From assembly GCF_003625485.1 (NCBI RefSeq), contig NZ_RAIR01000003.1, positions 1 to 64,000 on the forward strand: a stretch of 64,000 nt of DNA. The letters run 5' to 3'. Both the position numbers and the translations under genes were made by a program. Within the stretch, counting starts at the first letter, position 1, and every line of letters starts with the position of its first letter. Below are positions 17,082 to 25,242 of this stretch, in pieces. The notes below the pieces were generated by a model. That model saw only the letters and a program-made list of their open reading frames with translations, was not told the origin of the DNA and ran no database searches. The stretch is from Butyrivibrio sp. CB08. GTDB lineage: Bacteria > Bacillota > Clostridia > Lachnospirales > Lachnospiraceae.

Positions 17082-17468
17082 TCACAGATTGACCTCACCC
17101 CACTTCTTCAGTTCAAGAAGGATTGGGATGAGGCTTTTTGCTTTTTTGGTCAGATTGTACTCGACACGGACTGGCATCTCGTCGTACTGCTTGCGCTCTA
17201 CAAGACCGTCTGCCTCAAGCTCTTTAAGAGAGTTTGCAAGCATGGTGTTGGTGATGCCATCAACGGCGCGGTTGAGCTCACCGTAGCGCACTACTTCTTT
17301 GTTGTCGATGACGCAAAGGATCATGATCTTCCATTTGCCGCCGACTATATCTATTACTTTCTTAAGGCCGCAGCCCTTCCCAGCGATATCTTCACACAGA
17401 GGCTCGCGCTTCGCACCAGAAGTCTTCGCACCAGAAACCTTCCCACCTACATTCTTTTTTGAAGCCAT
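17082..17468 (-). CDS. HxlR-family transcriptional regulator
   Basis: The 128-residue winged-helix regulator of the HxlR type carries the family signature CGLKKVIDIVGGKWKIMIL, the ELNRAVDGITNTMLANSLKELEADGLVER recognition part and the C-terminal LELKKWG. Many family members sense redox or reactive carbonyl stress through a Cys near the N-terminus; here Cys occurs in LCEDIAGKGCG. It has an unusual Lys/Gly/Ala-rich N-terminal extension of about 18 residues. It is divergent from the iron-sulfur triad and is the likely regulator of it. Confidence 0.88.
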   Translation of the reverse strand: MASKKNVGGKVSGAKTSGAKREPLCEDIAGKGCGLKKVIDIVGGKWKIMILCVIDNKEVVRYGELNRAVDGITNTMLANSLKELEADGLVERKQYDEMPVRVEYNLTKKAKSLIPILLELKKWGEVNL

Positions 17469-17527
17469 AATTCCCATCCTTTCCCATTACTCAGTTTTTT
17501 CGTACCAGGTCTATATTATTTGCGTAC

Positions 17528-17555
17528 TTGATATACTTTTTATACCACCTATAAT
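17528..17555 (+). promoter_or_regulatory. promoter of the iron-sulfur triad
   Basis: TTGATA and a consensus TATAAT are 16 bases apart. The region also holds GTAC and TATAC half-sites of the kind bound by HxlR proteins, and it is shared with the divergent regulator. Confidence 0.65.
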
Positions 17556-17629
17556 ATGAGTATCGCTCGCAAATTGCAAGCGGTAAAAGGAAAGATGTAA
17601 AAAGCGAGAATTAGATGGGAGAAGATCAA

Positions 17630-17866
17630 ATGAGAAAGGCAGCAAACGACATAAACAGATGCGTTGCCTGCGGCGTCTGCGCATTGCAGTGCCCGCGAGG
17701 AGCAATCAGTATCTGCAAGGGATGTTATGCCGTTGTTGATATCGCGACCTGCGTTGGATGCGGACTTTGCGCCGGAGCCTGCCCCACAGGTTCCATGTCC
17801 ATTCAGGACACCCTAACCCCCCTCAGAGATATCCAAGAAGAACGCACGGAGGACGCAGCACGATGA
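17630..17866 (+). CDS. 2[4Fe-4S] ferredoxin-type protein
   Basis: A 78-residue bacterial-type ferredoxin has two cluster motifs, CVACGVCALQCP and CVGCGLCAGACP, plus an extra CKGC between them. It probably passes electrons to the membrane iron-sulfur protein encoded next. ATG 17630 has GGGAG 8 bases upstream; ATG 17615 is in frame and less likely. Its stop overlaps the next ATG. Confidence 0.88.
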   Translation: MRKAANDINRCVACGVCALQCPRGAISICKGCYAVVDIATCVGCGLCAGACPTGSMSIQDTLTPLRDIQEERTEDAAR

Positions 17867-18462
17867 AGACGGCAACCAAGAAGAAACACTGGTACGACTA
17901 CCTGTGGATCTGGACAATAGTATATTTCGCCCTTGGCTTTTTTAACATTCTGTTCGCCTGGCTTGGGCTCATTGATTTCATTCTCCCACTGATATTCGCC
18001 ATCGCAGGAGGAAACAAGCTCTTTTGCAATCACTTCTGCGGAAGGGGACAGCTCTTTTGGGTGCTTGGCAGGAACATGAAATGCTCAAGAAGAAAGCCCG
18101 CCCCGAGGTGGATATCCTCAAAGTGGTTCAGATACGGGTTCCTGACATTTTTCATGACAATGTTTGGCAGCATGATCTTCCAGACATATCTGGTGTTCTC
18201 GGGAGCCGGAACTCTTCGGAAGGCCATCAAGTTATTTTGGACCTTCAAAGTACCCTGGAAATGGGCGTATAATGGAAGTGTGTTCCCGGACTGGGTGGCA
18301 CAATTTGGATTTGGATTCTACAGCCTGATGCTGACATCGACGCTGATCGGGCTGATAGTTATGGCACTTTACAAGGAACGGACCTGGTGTTCATTTTGTC
18401 CCATGGGGACCATGACTCAGGGCATTTGCCAGATCAAGGCAAAGAAAGGTATGGAGAAATGA
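17863..18462 (+). CDS. NapH/MauN-like membrane iron-sulfur protein
   Basis: The 199-residue membrane protein has about four transmembrane helices (near residues 12-30, 35-50, 90-110 and 150-175) and two half-motifs, CNHFCGRGQLF and the C-terminal CSFCPMGTM, as in the polyferredoxins of the NapH/RnfB-associated type. It probably moves electrons between ferredoxin and a membrane carrier. GGAGG is 8 bases upstream, and both ends overlap the neighbours by ATGA. The full polyferredoxin C-terminus with extra 4Fe-4S motifs is absent. Confidence 0.8.
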   Translation: MKTATKKKHWYDYLWIWTIVYFALGFFNILFAWLGLIDFILPLIFAIAGGNKLFCNHFCGRGQLFWVLGRNMKCSRRKPAPRWISSKWFRYGFLTFFMTMFGSMIFQTYLVFSGAGTLRKAIKLFWTFKVPWKWAYNGSVFPDWVAQFGFGFYSLMLTSTLIGLIVMALYKERTWCSFCPMGTMTQGICQIKAKKGMEK

Positions 18463-18851
18463 CTTTACAGGAAAGAGCCGACAAGGCAGTACAATTAAAG
18501 GCTTCAGGAATGTACAACTGCGCGCAGTCAGTAACAGCGGCGCTGGCTGACGAAACGAACCTCACAGAGGAGCAGCTTTGCCAGATCTCTGCAGGCTTTT
18601 GCGCTGGAATGGGCAATCTCGAGGCAACCTGCGGCGCTCTCATCGGAGCAGGCATGGTAGCAGGCCTTAAGACCGAGGGCCGTGGAACTCTTGGAAAGAC
18701 CAGGCAGATCCAGGAGGAGTTCGGCAGAAGATGCGGCGCCATCAAGTGCAAGGACCTCAAGGCCGTAACCGACGGCAAGCCCCTTTGCCCCTGCGAAGAG
18801 TGCGTAAGGAACGCAGTCATGATCTACGGCGAAGTCTTCGGGCTCCAATAA
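18459..18851 (+). CDS. C_GCAxxG_C_C family redox protein
   Basis: The 130-residue protein has the full Cys pattern of the C_GCAxxG_C_C family: YNCAQSV, a downstream FCAGMG, TCGALIGAG, RRCGAIKC, then CPCEEC at the end. These proteins occur in anaerobes next to redox genes and have no established reaction. It is translationally coupled to the membrane iron-sulfur protein by an ATGA overlap. A strong terminator follows at 18867. Confidence 0.88.
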   Translation: MTLQERADKAVQLKASGMYNCAQSVTAALADETNLTEEQLCQISAGFCAGMGNLEATCGALIGAGMVAGLKTEGRGTLGKTRQIQEEFGRRCGAIKCKDLKAVTDGKPLCPCEECVRNAVMIYGEVFGLQ

Positions 18852-18866
18852 TATAAGTGCAAATCA

Positions 18867-18898
18867 GGCCGTTATCCGTGTGAGTAACGGCCTTTTTT
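18867..18898 (+). terminator. terminator of the iron-sulfur triad
   Basis: GGCCGTTA (18867-18874) and TAACGGCC (18885-18892) form a perfect 8-base stem followed by six Ts. Confidence 0.9.
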
Positions 18899-18965
18899 CA
18901 TTTGCGGTATACTATTGGTATCTGGGAAAAGAGCTACAAGCTCCCCCGGAAAGGACGCCACAACA

Positions 18966-19553
18966 ATGAACAAAGATGTAATAATCACTGAAGCGATAGA
19001 ATACGTAAAAGACCTGTTTGCCGGAAATTCCGATGGCCACGGCGCTGACCACACCATGAGGGTCTACCAAAACGCCAAAGCCCTGATGGAATCTTACCCG
19101 GAGGCAGATGGCTTTATGGTCCTTCTGGCAGCGCTCCTTCACGACGCCGACGACCACAAGCTCTTCAACACAGAGAACAACGCCAATGCCAGAGCTTTCC
19201 TCGGGAAAAGAGATATCCCTGCCGAGACTGCAGATCAGATCTGCACCATGATCAACGCAGTTTCATTTAGCCAGAACAGAGGAAAGACACCAGAGACCTT
19301 AGAGGGCAAGATCGTCCAGGATGCAGACAGACTGGACGCCATTGGAGCTATCGGAATCGCCAGGACCTTTGCCTACGGCGGAAAAGTCGGAAGAGACCTG
19401 TCAGTTTCTATCCAGCATTTCTACGACAAGCTCCTTCTCCTCAAAGATGAGATGAACACCGACGCAGCCAAGGCCATGGCCCAGAAGCGCCATGAATACA
19501 TGTGCGAGTTCTTGGAGGAATACTATAAAGAGACTGGAATGGAGAGACCATGA
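18966..19553 (+). CDS. HD-domain hydrolase
   Basis: The 195-residue HD protein resembles YedJ-type phosphohydrolases. The metal residues lie in GADHTMRV, LLHDADDHK and VQDADRLDAIGAIGIART. ATG 18966 follows GGAAAGGACG. A copy of the GGGAAAAGAGCTA word lies just upstream at 18924, between the previous terminator and this gene. The substrate is unknown. Confidence 0.85.
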   Translation: MNKDVIITEAIEYVKDLFAGNSDGHGADHTMRVYQNAKALMESYPEADGFMVLLAALLHDADDHKLFNTENNANARAFLGKRDIPAETADQICTMINAVSFSQNRGKTPETLEGKIVQDADRLDAIGAIGIARTFAYGGKVGRDLSVSIQHFYDKLLLLKDEMNTDAAKAMAQKRHEYMCEFLEEYYKETGMERP

Positions 19554-19576
19554 ATGGTCTGCGATATTGGTGATCA

Positions 19577-19607
19577 AGGGGATGGCACAGAGTGCCATCT
19601 CCTTTTT
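19577..19607 (+). terminator. terminator
   Basis: A stem of about 11 bases (19577-19587 with 19592-19602, one G-T pair) has an AGAG-type loop and is followed by five Ts. Confidence 0.75.
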
Positions 19608-19627
19608 CCATTTTTCGCAGGGGTCCA

Positions 19628-19656
19628 TTGACAAAGATTTTCTTTGATAGTAATCT
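19628..19656 (+). promoter_or_regulatory. hicAB promoter
   Basis: TTGACA (19628-19633) and TAATCT (19651-19656) are 17 bases apart and 32 bases before the hicA start. Confidence 0.7.
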
Positions 19657-19688
19657 GTAACTAGAAAATAGTTACAAAGGATAATACG

Positions 19689-19946
19689 ATGCCCAAAAAG
19701 GAAGACCTGCTTAGAAAGCTACTTAGTAAGCCAACACCTACAAATTTCACAACTCGCGAACTTGATGCGCTCATGAAGAAGTGTGGCTGCAAGAAATTTG
19801 AAGGAGGCAGAGGCTCAGGGATAGGCTATTATCACGAAGAAACAAAACGTATCGTTCAGTTTGATGGTCCACATCCTGGCAATGAGTTATATCGCTACCA
19901 GATAAAAATGATCATCAAGTTTTTAGGAGAGGTAGGTGAAATCTAA
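19689..19946 (+). CDS. hicA: HicA-family toxin
   Basis: The 85-residue dsRBD-like HicA mRNA interferase shows the family parts LLSKPTPTNFTTRELDALMKKCG, GGRGSGIGYYHEE and DGPHPGNELYRYQIKMIIKFL. The catalytic histidine that follows GS in many HicA proteins is not at that place (GSGIGYYH), as in the larger-type HicA where the His lies a few residues on. It is followed by hicB with a TAATG overlap, the standard toxin-antitoxin order. AAAGGAT is the binding site. Confidence 0.88.
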   Translation: MPKKEDLLRKLLSKPTPTNFTTRELDALMKKCGCKKFEGGRGSGIGYYHEETKRIVQFDGPHPGNELYRYQIKMIIKFLGEVGEI

Positions 19947-20293
19947 TGCATAGTTCACTAATGGAATGTGAAGGTTATCACGCTAAGATTGAATTTGATC
20001 AGGAAGATAAGATATTCGTTGGCCATGTTCTTGGGATAAATGACTCTATAAATTTCCATGGAGAATCAGTAACAGAGCTGATGGTGGAGTTCCGTAAGTC
20101 AGTTAATCACTATGTTGACTATTGCATCCAGATCGGAAAAGAGCCTGAAAGAGAATTTAAAGGTTCCTTCAATGTCAGAATTAAACCGGAGCAACATAAA
20201 AAGGTGGCTCTCCATGCGGCTAATGAAGGAATAACAATAAACCAGTTTGTTGCCAGAGCGATTGACGATGAACTGGCTATGCTTGAAGGATAA
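19946..20293 (+). CDS. hicB: HicB-family antitoxin
   Basis: The 115-residue antitoxin has an N-terminal partial RNase-H-like fold (YHAKIEFDQEDKIFVGHVLGIND) and a C-terminal ribbon-helix-helix part (FNVRIKPEQHKKVALHAANEGITINQFVARAID) that would bind the operon's own promoter. It neutralises the HicA made from the overlapping gene. The DUF1284 gene begins 6 bases downstream and may ride on the same transcript. Confidence 0.9.
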   Translation: MHSSLMECEGYHAKIEFDQEDKIFVGHVLGINDSINFHGESVTELMVEFRKSVNHYVDYCIQIGKEPEREFKGSFNVRIKPEQHKKVALHAANEGITINQFVARAIDDELAMLEG

Positions 20294-20299
20294 GATGAC

Positions 20300-20689
20300 A
20301 TGAGCAGAATGTTACGACCACATCATGGGATGTGTTTTCAATTCTATGAAGGAAAAGGATACAGCGAGGATTTCACAGACCACATGGGCAGGATAATCCG
20401 TGAGATGGAGGCTGATCCGACGCAGCAAGTCATGCTTAAAGTAGAGACAGACATCGTATGCGAAAACTGTCCAAACAACGAGGGCGGAAAGTGCACAACC
20501 CAGGACAAGGTGAAGCGCTATGACGAAGAAGTCCTGAAAGCATGCGGCCTGGAAGACAGAGACGAAATCCCTTATGCCGACTTCATTACACTGGTCCATG
20601 ATAAGATCATCAAAACCGGTCTTAGAAGCGACATCTGCGGCGACTGCAGCTGGGATTACATCTGCAGGGGAAAAGAGCTTCCACAGTAA
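20300..20689 (+). CDS. DUF1284 protein
   Basis: The 129-residue protein of DUF1284 starts with the family's LRPHHGMCFQFYEGKGYS, where the two His and the Cys are conserved, followed by CENCPNN, KCTTQDK and a C-terminal CGDCSWDYIC. The many Cys suggest a metal or iron-sulfur site. The biochemical role of the family is not known. It lies behind HicAB in the same direction, with a terminator after it. Confidence 0.85.
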   Translation: MSRMLRPHHGMCFQFYEGKGYSEDFTDHMGRIIREMEADPTQQVMLKVETDIVCENCPNNEGGKCTTQDKVKRYDEEVLKACGLEDRDEIPYADFITLVHDKIIKTGLRSDICGDCSWDYICRGKELPQ

Positions 20690-20742
20690 TACATGGAATT
20701 ATAATTCCGCCAATACTATACCCCACGAAACAAACTCTCAAA

Positions 20743-20767
20743 AGCGGCAATTTTGCCGCTTTTTTTA
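20743..20767 (+). terminator. terminator
   Basis: AGCGGCAA and TTGCCGCT (20743-20760) form a perfect 8-base stem with a TT loop, followed by seven Ts. Confidence 0.9.
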
Positions 20768-20854
20768 TATGCATTTTATTGACCGTAAGTCAACTAAGGG
20801 ATAAACTCTTTACGATATTGCGATTAGTGTTATGAAAGATGAGGGACGAATAGC

Positions 20855-21589
20855 ATGAATTTTAAAAGAGCTTTAGCCTTAACCTTGAGCGTAGTTACAT
20901 TTGCAGCATGCTCAGTAACTGCCTTTGCAGCGCCAAAGAAGATGGCGGACGGAACAATGTTTGACGCTGAGTTTTATGCAAAGCAGTACCCTGATGTAGC
21001 AAACGCTGTAGGAACAAGTGAGAAGGCTTTATATAACCACTATGTTAACAACGGAAGAGCAGAAGGCAGATTTGCCACCGCAGACGCAGCAGCTGCCGCA
21101 GGCCAGTCAGCAATAGCATCAGCAACCCCTGCTGCCACCACAAACTTCGTTGCCTTGAAAGACCTTGCCAACTACAAGAGCCTTAAAAAGAAAATGACCA
21201 ACCAGGAATTCCAGCAGGCCTACGACGTAGCGTATCAGCTGGTAGCACCTCTGGCAGGAATGAGCCGCCAGGATCAGCTGGTAGGCGTGGCAACAGGAAT
21301 CAGAATGGGAGTTGACCTTGGAGTAGTTACCTACACAACAGAAGCTCCTCACTACAATGACCCTTATGGTTACTTTGTGACAGGCGTTGGCTCCTGCGCA
21401 GGATGCACCAGAGCAACAGGCCTTTGCCTCAACATTCTTGGAATCCCATACGAGCACGTAAACGAGAACCAGTGGGGCCATCAGTGGTGCAGAGTCCCAA
21501 TGGGCGATGGAACCTACTGGATCTGCGATGCCTATGGTCTCTACTGCGGACCAGAGCCCGCACCATACAAGCACCCATATATACAGTGA
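20855..21589 (+). CDS. secreted transglutaminase-like protein
   Basis: The 244-residue exported protein has a signal peptide (residues 1-26, ending AFAA). Residues 30-75 hold a FDAEFYAKQYPDVANAVGTS...LYNHYVNNGRAEGR module that recurs in secreted proteins of Lachnospiraceae. The C-terminal half has a transglutaminase-like fold: the Cys pair C181/C184 in GSCAGCTRATG, the His in WGHQWCRV and the Asp in WICDAYG could form a Cys-His-Asp triad. It may act as a cell-surface protease or crosslinker; the substrate is unknown. The first copy of the Cys is the less usual catalytic choice. Confidence 0.75.
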   Translation: MNFKRALALTLSVVTFAACSVTAFAAPKKMADGTMFDAEFYAKQYPDVANAVGTSEKALYNHYVNNGRAEGRFATADAAAAAGQSAIASATPAATTNFVALKDLANYKSLKKKMTNQEFQQAYDVAYQLVAPLAGMSRQDQLVGVATGIRMGVDLGVVTYTTEAPHYNDPYGYFVTGVGSCAGCTRATGLCLNILGIPYEHVNENQWGHQWCRVPMGDGTYWICDAYGLYCGPEPAPYKHPYIQ

Positions 21590-21603
21590 GATATTTAAAT
21601 TTT

Positions 21604-21649
21604 TAGGGAACTTTTGGTACAATTATCACATCAAAAGTTCCCTATTTTT
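21604..21649 (+). terminator. strong terminator
   Basis: A perfect 13-base stem (21604-21616 with 21632-21644) with a 15-base loop is followed by five Ts. Confidence 0.9.
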
Positions 21650-21685
21650 ATGGGAAAAGAAATATCGGAGGAGTGTTGGGGGATT

Positions 21686-22195
21686 ATGAAAAAAGCAGTG
21701 GCAATGATTCTTTCATCAGCCATCCTGATAGTAGCATCCGGCTGCAGCGCACTAGATCAGGTAAAAGAGCCTATAGAGTACGCATACCCTGTTGACGAAG
21801 CAATCTACTATCAGACCATGGACAAGATACTGGGGCAGTACAATTTCAACGGGCTTGAGTGGGGCAGCAAAGTGAATCTTACAGAAGGTACAGACGCCCT
21901 CATCTTCTGGGATGAGGACGAAACAGGACGATATAAGGCCTACGGTGTTATCAGCATGGATGCAGGATGCTATGGAATAATTCTGGACGATACCATAGAC
22001 GGAACAGATGACAACGCCAACTATGTCTATGAGGAATGGGCATATACTGGTAAGGCAGAGGATAAGCCTAAGTTTAAATGGGATGGTAATCAGCTGTACC
22101 TGACATATCCGGTTTCAGAAGATGGCGAAGTGACCAAGAAGACTGTAGAGATCGGCCACGGATTTGATACTGGACATATGGAATTTAGAGACTGA
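21686..22195 (+). CDS. hypothetical lipoprotein
   Basis: The 169-residue lipoprotein has a Lys-rich start, a hydrophobic core and lipobox VASGC (Cys 19 or 20). The mature part is acidic and rich in Tyr and Trp, with Asp/Gly turns, and matches no family I recognise. ATG 21686 lies behind a GGAGGAG and a closer GGGGG. A frame opening at 21614 runs through the upstream terminator and is not the start. Confidence 0.65.
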   Translation: MKKAVAMILSSAILIVASGCSALDQVKEPIEYAYPVDEAIYYQTMDKILGQYNFNGLEWGSKVNLTEGTDALIFWDEDETGRYKAYGVISMDAGCYGIILDDTIDGTDDNANYVYEEWAYTGKAEDKPKFKWDGNQLYLTYPVSEDGEVTKKTVEIGHGFDTGHMEFRD

Positions 22196-22219
22196 GGAAA
22201 GTAAACGTATAGTAAATAT

Positions 22220-23197
22220 ATGAAAACAGTGAACGTAGTCGCAGCAATAATCTGCGACGATTACAACAAGAAAACAAGAATATTCGCAACCCAGCGTGGT
22301 TATGGTGACTACAAGGATGGCTGGGAATTCCCAGGTGGCAAGATCGAGGATGGTGAGACTCCAGAGCAGGCTTTAGTCCGCGAGATCAGGGAAGAGCTTG
22401 GAGCTAAGATAGAAGTCCATGACCTTATCGACATCATCGATTACGACTATGAGACATTCCACCTCCACATGAACTGCTACTGGGCAACTGTAGAAGAAGG
22501 TGAACTCCAGCTCCTTGAGCATGAAGCTGCAAAGTGGCTTGAGTACAGTGAACTCAGAAGTGTTGACTGGCTTCCTGCGGACCTGGCGCTGATCCCTAAT
22601 ATCGCAAAAGAGATGTTTGATAACAACGTTGAGTATTACAACGAGAATGCTGACTCATTCTTCGCTGGAAGTGTTGATGCCAACATGTCCTATGCCAGAG
22701 AGAAGTTCACTTCACATCTCCCATCAGGAGCAAAGATCCTTGACGCAGGCTGTGGAAGCGGGAGAGATAGCAAGGCATTCCTGAATGCAGGATATGACGT
22801 AGAGGCCTTCGATGCATCTCCTGAGATGTGTAAACGCGCTTCTGAATATACTGGCTTAGACGTTAAGAACATGAGATTCGAAGACATGACATATACCAAA
22901 GAGTTCGATGGCATATGGGCATCTGCGACACTTCTCCATGTGCCAATGACAGAGCTTCCAAGCATCCTCCAAAAGATGAATGCAGCTCTTAAACCTGACG
23001 GAGTAATATACGCATCATTCAAGTACGGCGACGGAACCAAGATGCGTGGAATCCGCAAGTTCAGCGACTTCAATGAAAAGACCATAGTTCCACTTTTTGA
23101 AAACGCAGGATTTACAATCCTGGACAACGAAGTTGGCAATGACAACAGACTCGGCAGAGAAAGTGAAATGTGGGTAGAGGTAATAGTTAGAAAATGA
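22220..23197 (+). CDS. fusion of Nudix pyrophosphohydrolase and SAM-dependent methyltransferase
   Basis: The 325-residue fusion has two domains. Residues 1-130 are a MutT/CTP-pyrophosphohydrolase-type Nudix domain (MKTVNVVAAIICDD; box GGKIEDGETPEQALVREIREELG). Residues 135-325 are a class I methyltransferase with the SAM loop ILDAGCGSGRDSKAF and motif II-III ATLLHVPMTELPSIL, close to the TehB/UbiE type. A damaged or modified nucleotide could be handled in two steps, but this is inference. The binding site is weak. Its stop overlaps the next gene by four bases. Confidence 0.85.
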   Translation: MKTVNVVAAIICDDYNKKTRIFATQRGYGDYKDGWEFPGGKIEDGETPEQALVREIREELGAKIEVHDLIDIIDYDYETFHLHMNCYWATVEEGELQLLEHEAAKWLEYSELRSVDWLPADLALIPNIAKEMFDNNVEYYNENADSFFAGSVDANMSYAREKFTSHLPSGAKILDAGCGSGRDSKAFLNAGYDVEAFDASPEMCKRASEYTGLDVKNMRFEDMTYTKEFDGIWASATLLHVPMTELPSILQKMNAALKPDGVIYASFKYGDGTKMRGIRKFSDFNEKTIVPLFENAGFTILDNEVGNDNRLGRESEMWVEVIVRK

Positions 23198-23886
23198 CAA
23201 CAAAAGAAAAACCCTTAGGAATGAGAATAGGTGAGAACGTCTTCTGCATCGGCTATCTGATGTTTGCCCTGATCGCAGGGATCATATTCATCACCAGGAC
23301 AGCCACCACCGGCAATCTGTTCTTTAGGATCTGCGCGGTCATGACCCTGCTCCTTGGCGGTGGCGATGCATTCCACCTGATCCCAAGGATCATCTACAAC
23401 TTCAGGGGCGAGCCCTCGGGAAAAGAATTGCAGCAGAAGCGAGATTTCTGGCTGGGACTGGGAAATCTGATATCATCCATCACAATGACCGTGTTCTACA
23501 TTTTCTTTTTCGCAGCATTGTCCGTAAAGCATGGAAAGTATGATATCAGCTCCGTGATGCCAGAGAAGTTCACTCTGTATTTGATACTGAATGCCCTGGC
23601 AATCATCCGCATCATCCTGTGTATGTTCCCTCAGAACCACTGGTTTTCCAAGGACCAGGAGACAAGATGGAACCTGTACAGAAATATCCCCTTTGTTATT
23701 ATGGGAGTGATCACAATCCTGTATCTGATCATTTGGTATAAAGAGCTACTGCTGGCAGCGTTAGTGACAGTGAGCTTTGTCTGCTACATGATAGTAGTGC
23801 TGGGCGCCAGGAAAAAGCCCATGCTTGGAATGATGATGATTCCAAAAACAATATGTTATATCTGGATGATTGCACTGTTTCTATGA
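23194..23886 (+). CDS. seven-helix membrane protein, unknown family
   Basis: The 230-residue integral membrane protein has about seven transmembrane helices. I do not recognise the family. GGDAFHLIPRIIYNFRG after the second helix carries charged residues within a hydrophobic surrounding and could be functional. Translation is coupled to the Nudix-methyltransferase gene by ATGA, so the two are expressed together. Another membrane protein follows. Confidence 0.7.
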   Translation: MTTKEKPLGMRIGENVFCIGYLMFALIAGIIFITRTATTGNLFFRICAVMTLLLGGGDAFHLIPRIIYNFRGEPSGKELQQKRDFWLGLGNLISSITMTVFYIFFFAALSVKHGKYDISSVMPEKFTLYLILNALAIIRIILCMFPQNHWFSKDQETRWNLYRNIPFVIMGVITILYLIIWYKELLLAALVTVSFVCYMIVVLGARKKPMLGMMMIPKTICYIWMIALFL

Positions 23887-23911
23887 AGCCTGACAAGAGG
23901 AGGAAAATGAA

Positions 23912-24340
23912 ATGAGTAATTTGGGGATGAGTATGCTCTGCCTTGCAGTGTGCTATATATTGGTGACCTGGGTTGGAATCGGTCACACGATTTTTAACGT
24001 CAAGGTGCTTCACATGAAGTCCATGAAGGAAGGGCCGGGAATGGGCGAGGCCTATGAAAAGACCAAGCCCTGGCATCCACTGTACAACATAATCCTGTTC
24101 CCTGTGTTCGGATATATCTACATGCACAGTCTCGCAAATCCAACAATGACTGAGGCTTTGCTGACAGGCTGCATCTGGGCAGTGATCAGCATCATCGTGG
24201 ACCTGGTGGGCTGGGTCCTCATCAAACATCCATGGAGACTGACTTTCAAGCAGTTCTATGTGGAATACCAGCCATGGATCACATTGATCTATATCGCGAT
24301 CTTCCTTGGACCAGTGATTGGATTTTTGTTTGTGAAGTAA
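23912..24340 (+). CDS. four-helix membrane protein, unknown family
   Basis: The 142-residue membrane protein has four predicted helices (about residues 7-27, 58-75, 83-104 and 118-140). The loop after helix 1 is charged (MKSMKEGPGMGEAYEKTK), and KHPWRLTFKQFYVEYQPW lies between the last two helices. The family is not recognised. AGGAGG precedes the start, and a terminator at 24377 closes the unit with the two genes before it. Confidence 0.7.
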   Translation: MSNLGMSMLCLAVCYILVTWVGIGHTIFNVKVLHMKSMKEGPGMGEAYEKTKPWHPLYNIILFPVFGYIYMHSLANPTMTEALLTGCIWAVISIIVDLVGWVLIKHPWRLTFKQFYVEYQPWITLIYIAIFLGPVIGFLFVK

Positions 24341-24376
24341 TTGGCAAGAATAAAGTTACTGGCATGATGTGCTTAT

Positions 24377-24404
24377 AAGCCGCTCTGTTGAGCGGCTTTT
24401 TTAG
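24377..24404 (+). terminator. terminator
   Basis: AAGCCGCTC and GAGCGGCTT (24377-24398) form a 9-base stem with a TGTT loop and are followed by a T run. Confidence 0.9.
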
Positions 24405-24482
24405 TGTCCGATTTATCGCCCAAATGTTGTGGGATAATCCTATCATCAGAAGATTGGATTATAGAAAAAGGAGATTTTAACT

Positions 24483-24698
24483 ATGTTAATAATATTGATA
24501 GCACTGTTTCCGGTACTGTTTACGCTTTGGGTCTTGGTACAGATAATCATAATTATGGTTCGCTTTATTAGCTTTGATATCAAACTTGCTTCTATCAAGC
24601 GCACTAATCCTAAGCTGTATGAAGAGTTAAGATATAAAGCCAATATGATGTCCAATGGATGTAGGACTGTGATTATTAAAGAGGATCATTACCTTTGA
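24483..24698 (+). CDS. small single-pass membrane protein
   Basis: The 71-residue protein has one long hydrophobic helix (residues 2-30, nearly all Ile, Leu, Val, Phe) and a basic cytoplasmic tail. AAAGGAG is well placed. It starts the AT-rich stretch that runs to about 28 kb and resembles no family I know. It may belong with the next two tiny genes. Confidence 0.55.
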   Translation: MLIILIALFPVLFTLWVLVQIIIIMVRFISFDIKLASIKRTNPKLYEELRYKANMMSNGCRTVIIKEDHYL

Positions 24699-24761
24699 TA
24701 TTGGCAAAGAGGAACAAAAGATGAATGGTTTAGATATGCCCATGAGGGCAGGAGGTAGAAC

Positions 24762-24953
24762 ATGTTTTTTGGAAAGAAAGACAAAGATGTAAGACTAACT
24801 GATAAAGAGTACAAGAACCTGGTTGGTAATATGAGCAAGAAGGAGCGCAAAGACTTTGATCGTAGGCAGAAAGAGTTCAGACGTGACAGAGAATATGATC
24901 GCCTGAATGACTGGCTAGATTTTGAAGACGATATGGATGATATGGGATGTTAA
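24762..24953 (+). CDS. small highly charged protein
   Basis: The 63-residue protein is built almost only of Lys, Arg, Asp and Glu, basic in the middle (KKERKDFDRRQKEFRRDRE) and acidic at the end (DFEDDMDDMG). AGGAGG sets the start. The pattern suggests a short coiled or disordered adaptor. No family is recognised. Confidence 0.55.
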   Translation: MFFGKKDKDVRLTDKEYKNLVGNMSKKERKDFDRRQKEFRRDREYDRLNDWLDFEDDMDDMGC

Positions 24954-24968
24954 AAGTAGGAGTTGCTT

Positions 24969-25085
24969 ATGAAAAGACTATTGTATTGGGTAAGGAAGTG
25001 TTTCCTAAGGCATAACAAGTTCTGCAAGCACTTTTGTGTTACATGTAAGTACTATGAAATATGTCGCAGAGACGGAATGGAGTGA
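24969..25085 (+). CDS. 38-residue Cys-rich peptide
   Basis: A very small gene has AGGAG 7 bases before ATG 24969. The peptide has five Cys in C-x7-C-x3-C-x2-C-x5-C order and many Lys, Arg and Tyr, which suits a small zinc-binding fold. It lies 15 bases behind the charged protein gene. The family is not recognised. Confidence 0.45.
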   Translation: MKRLLYWVRKCFLRHNKFCKHFCVTCKYYEICRRDGME

Positions 25086-25242
25086 TACAAAAAGATTATA
25101 CGAATAATAATACATATTCATCCAGTTGATGGAAAATCGCAAGAACATGAATAAAAAGCTTAGTAATTTGGTGCGTTGCATAGCTCTATGTGATAGAATT
25201 AATCTCGTGTAACCGTATCTTTTATTATCAGTGAGGCGGAGT

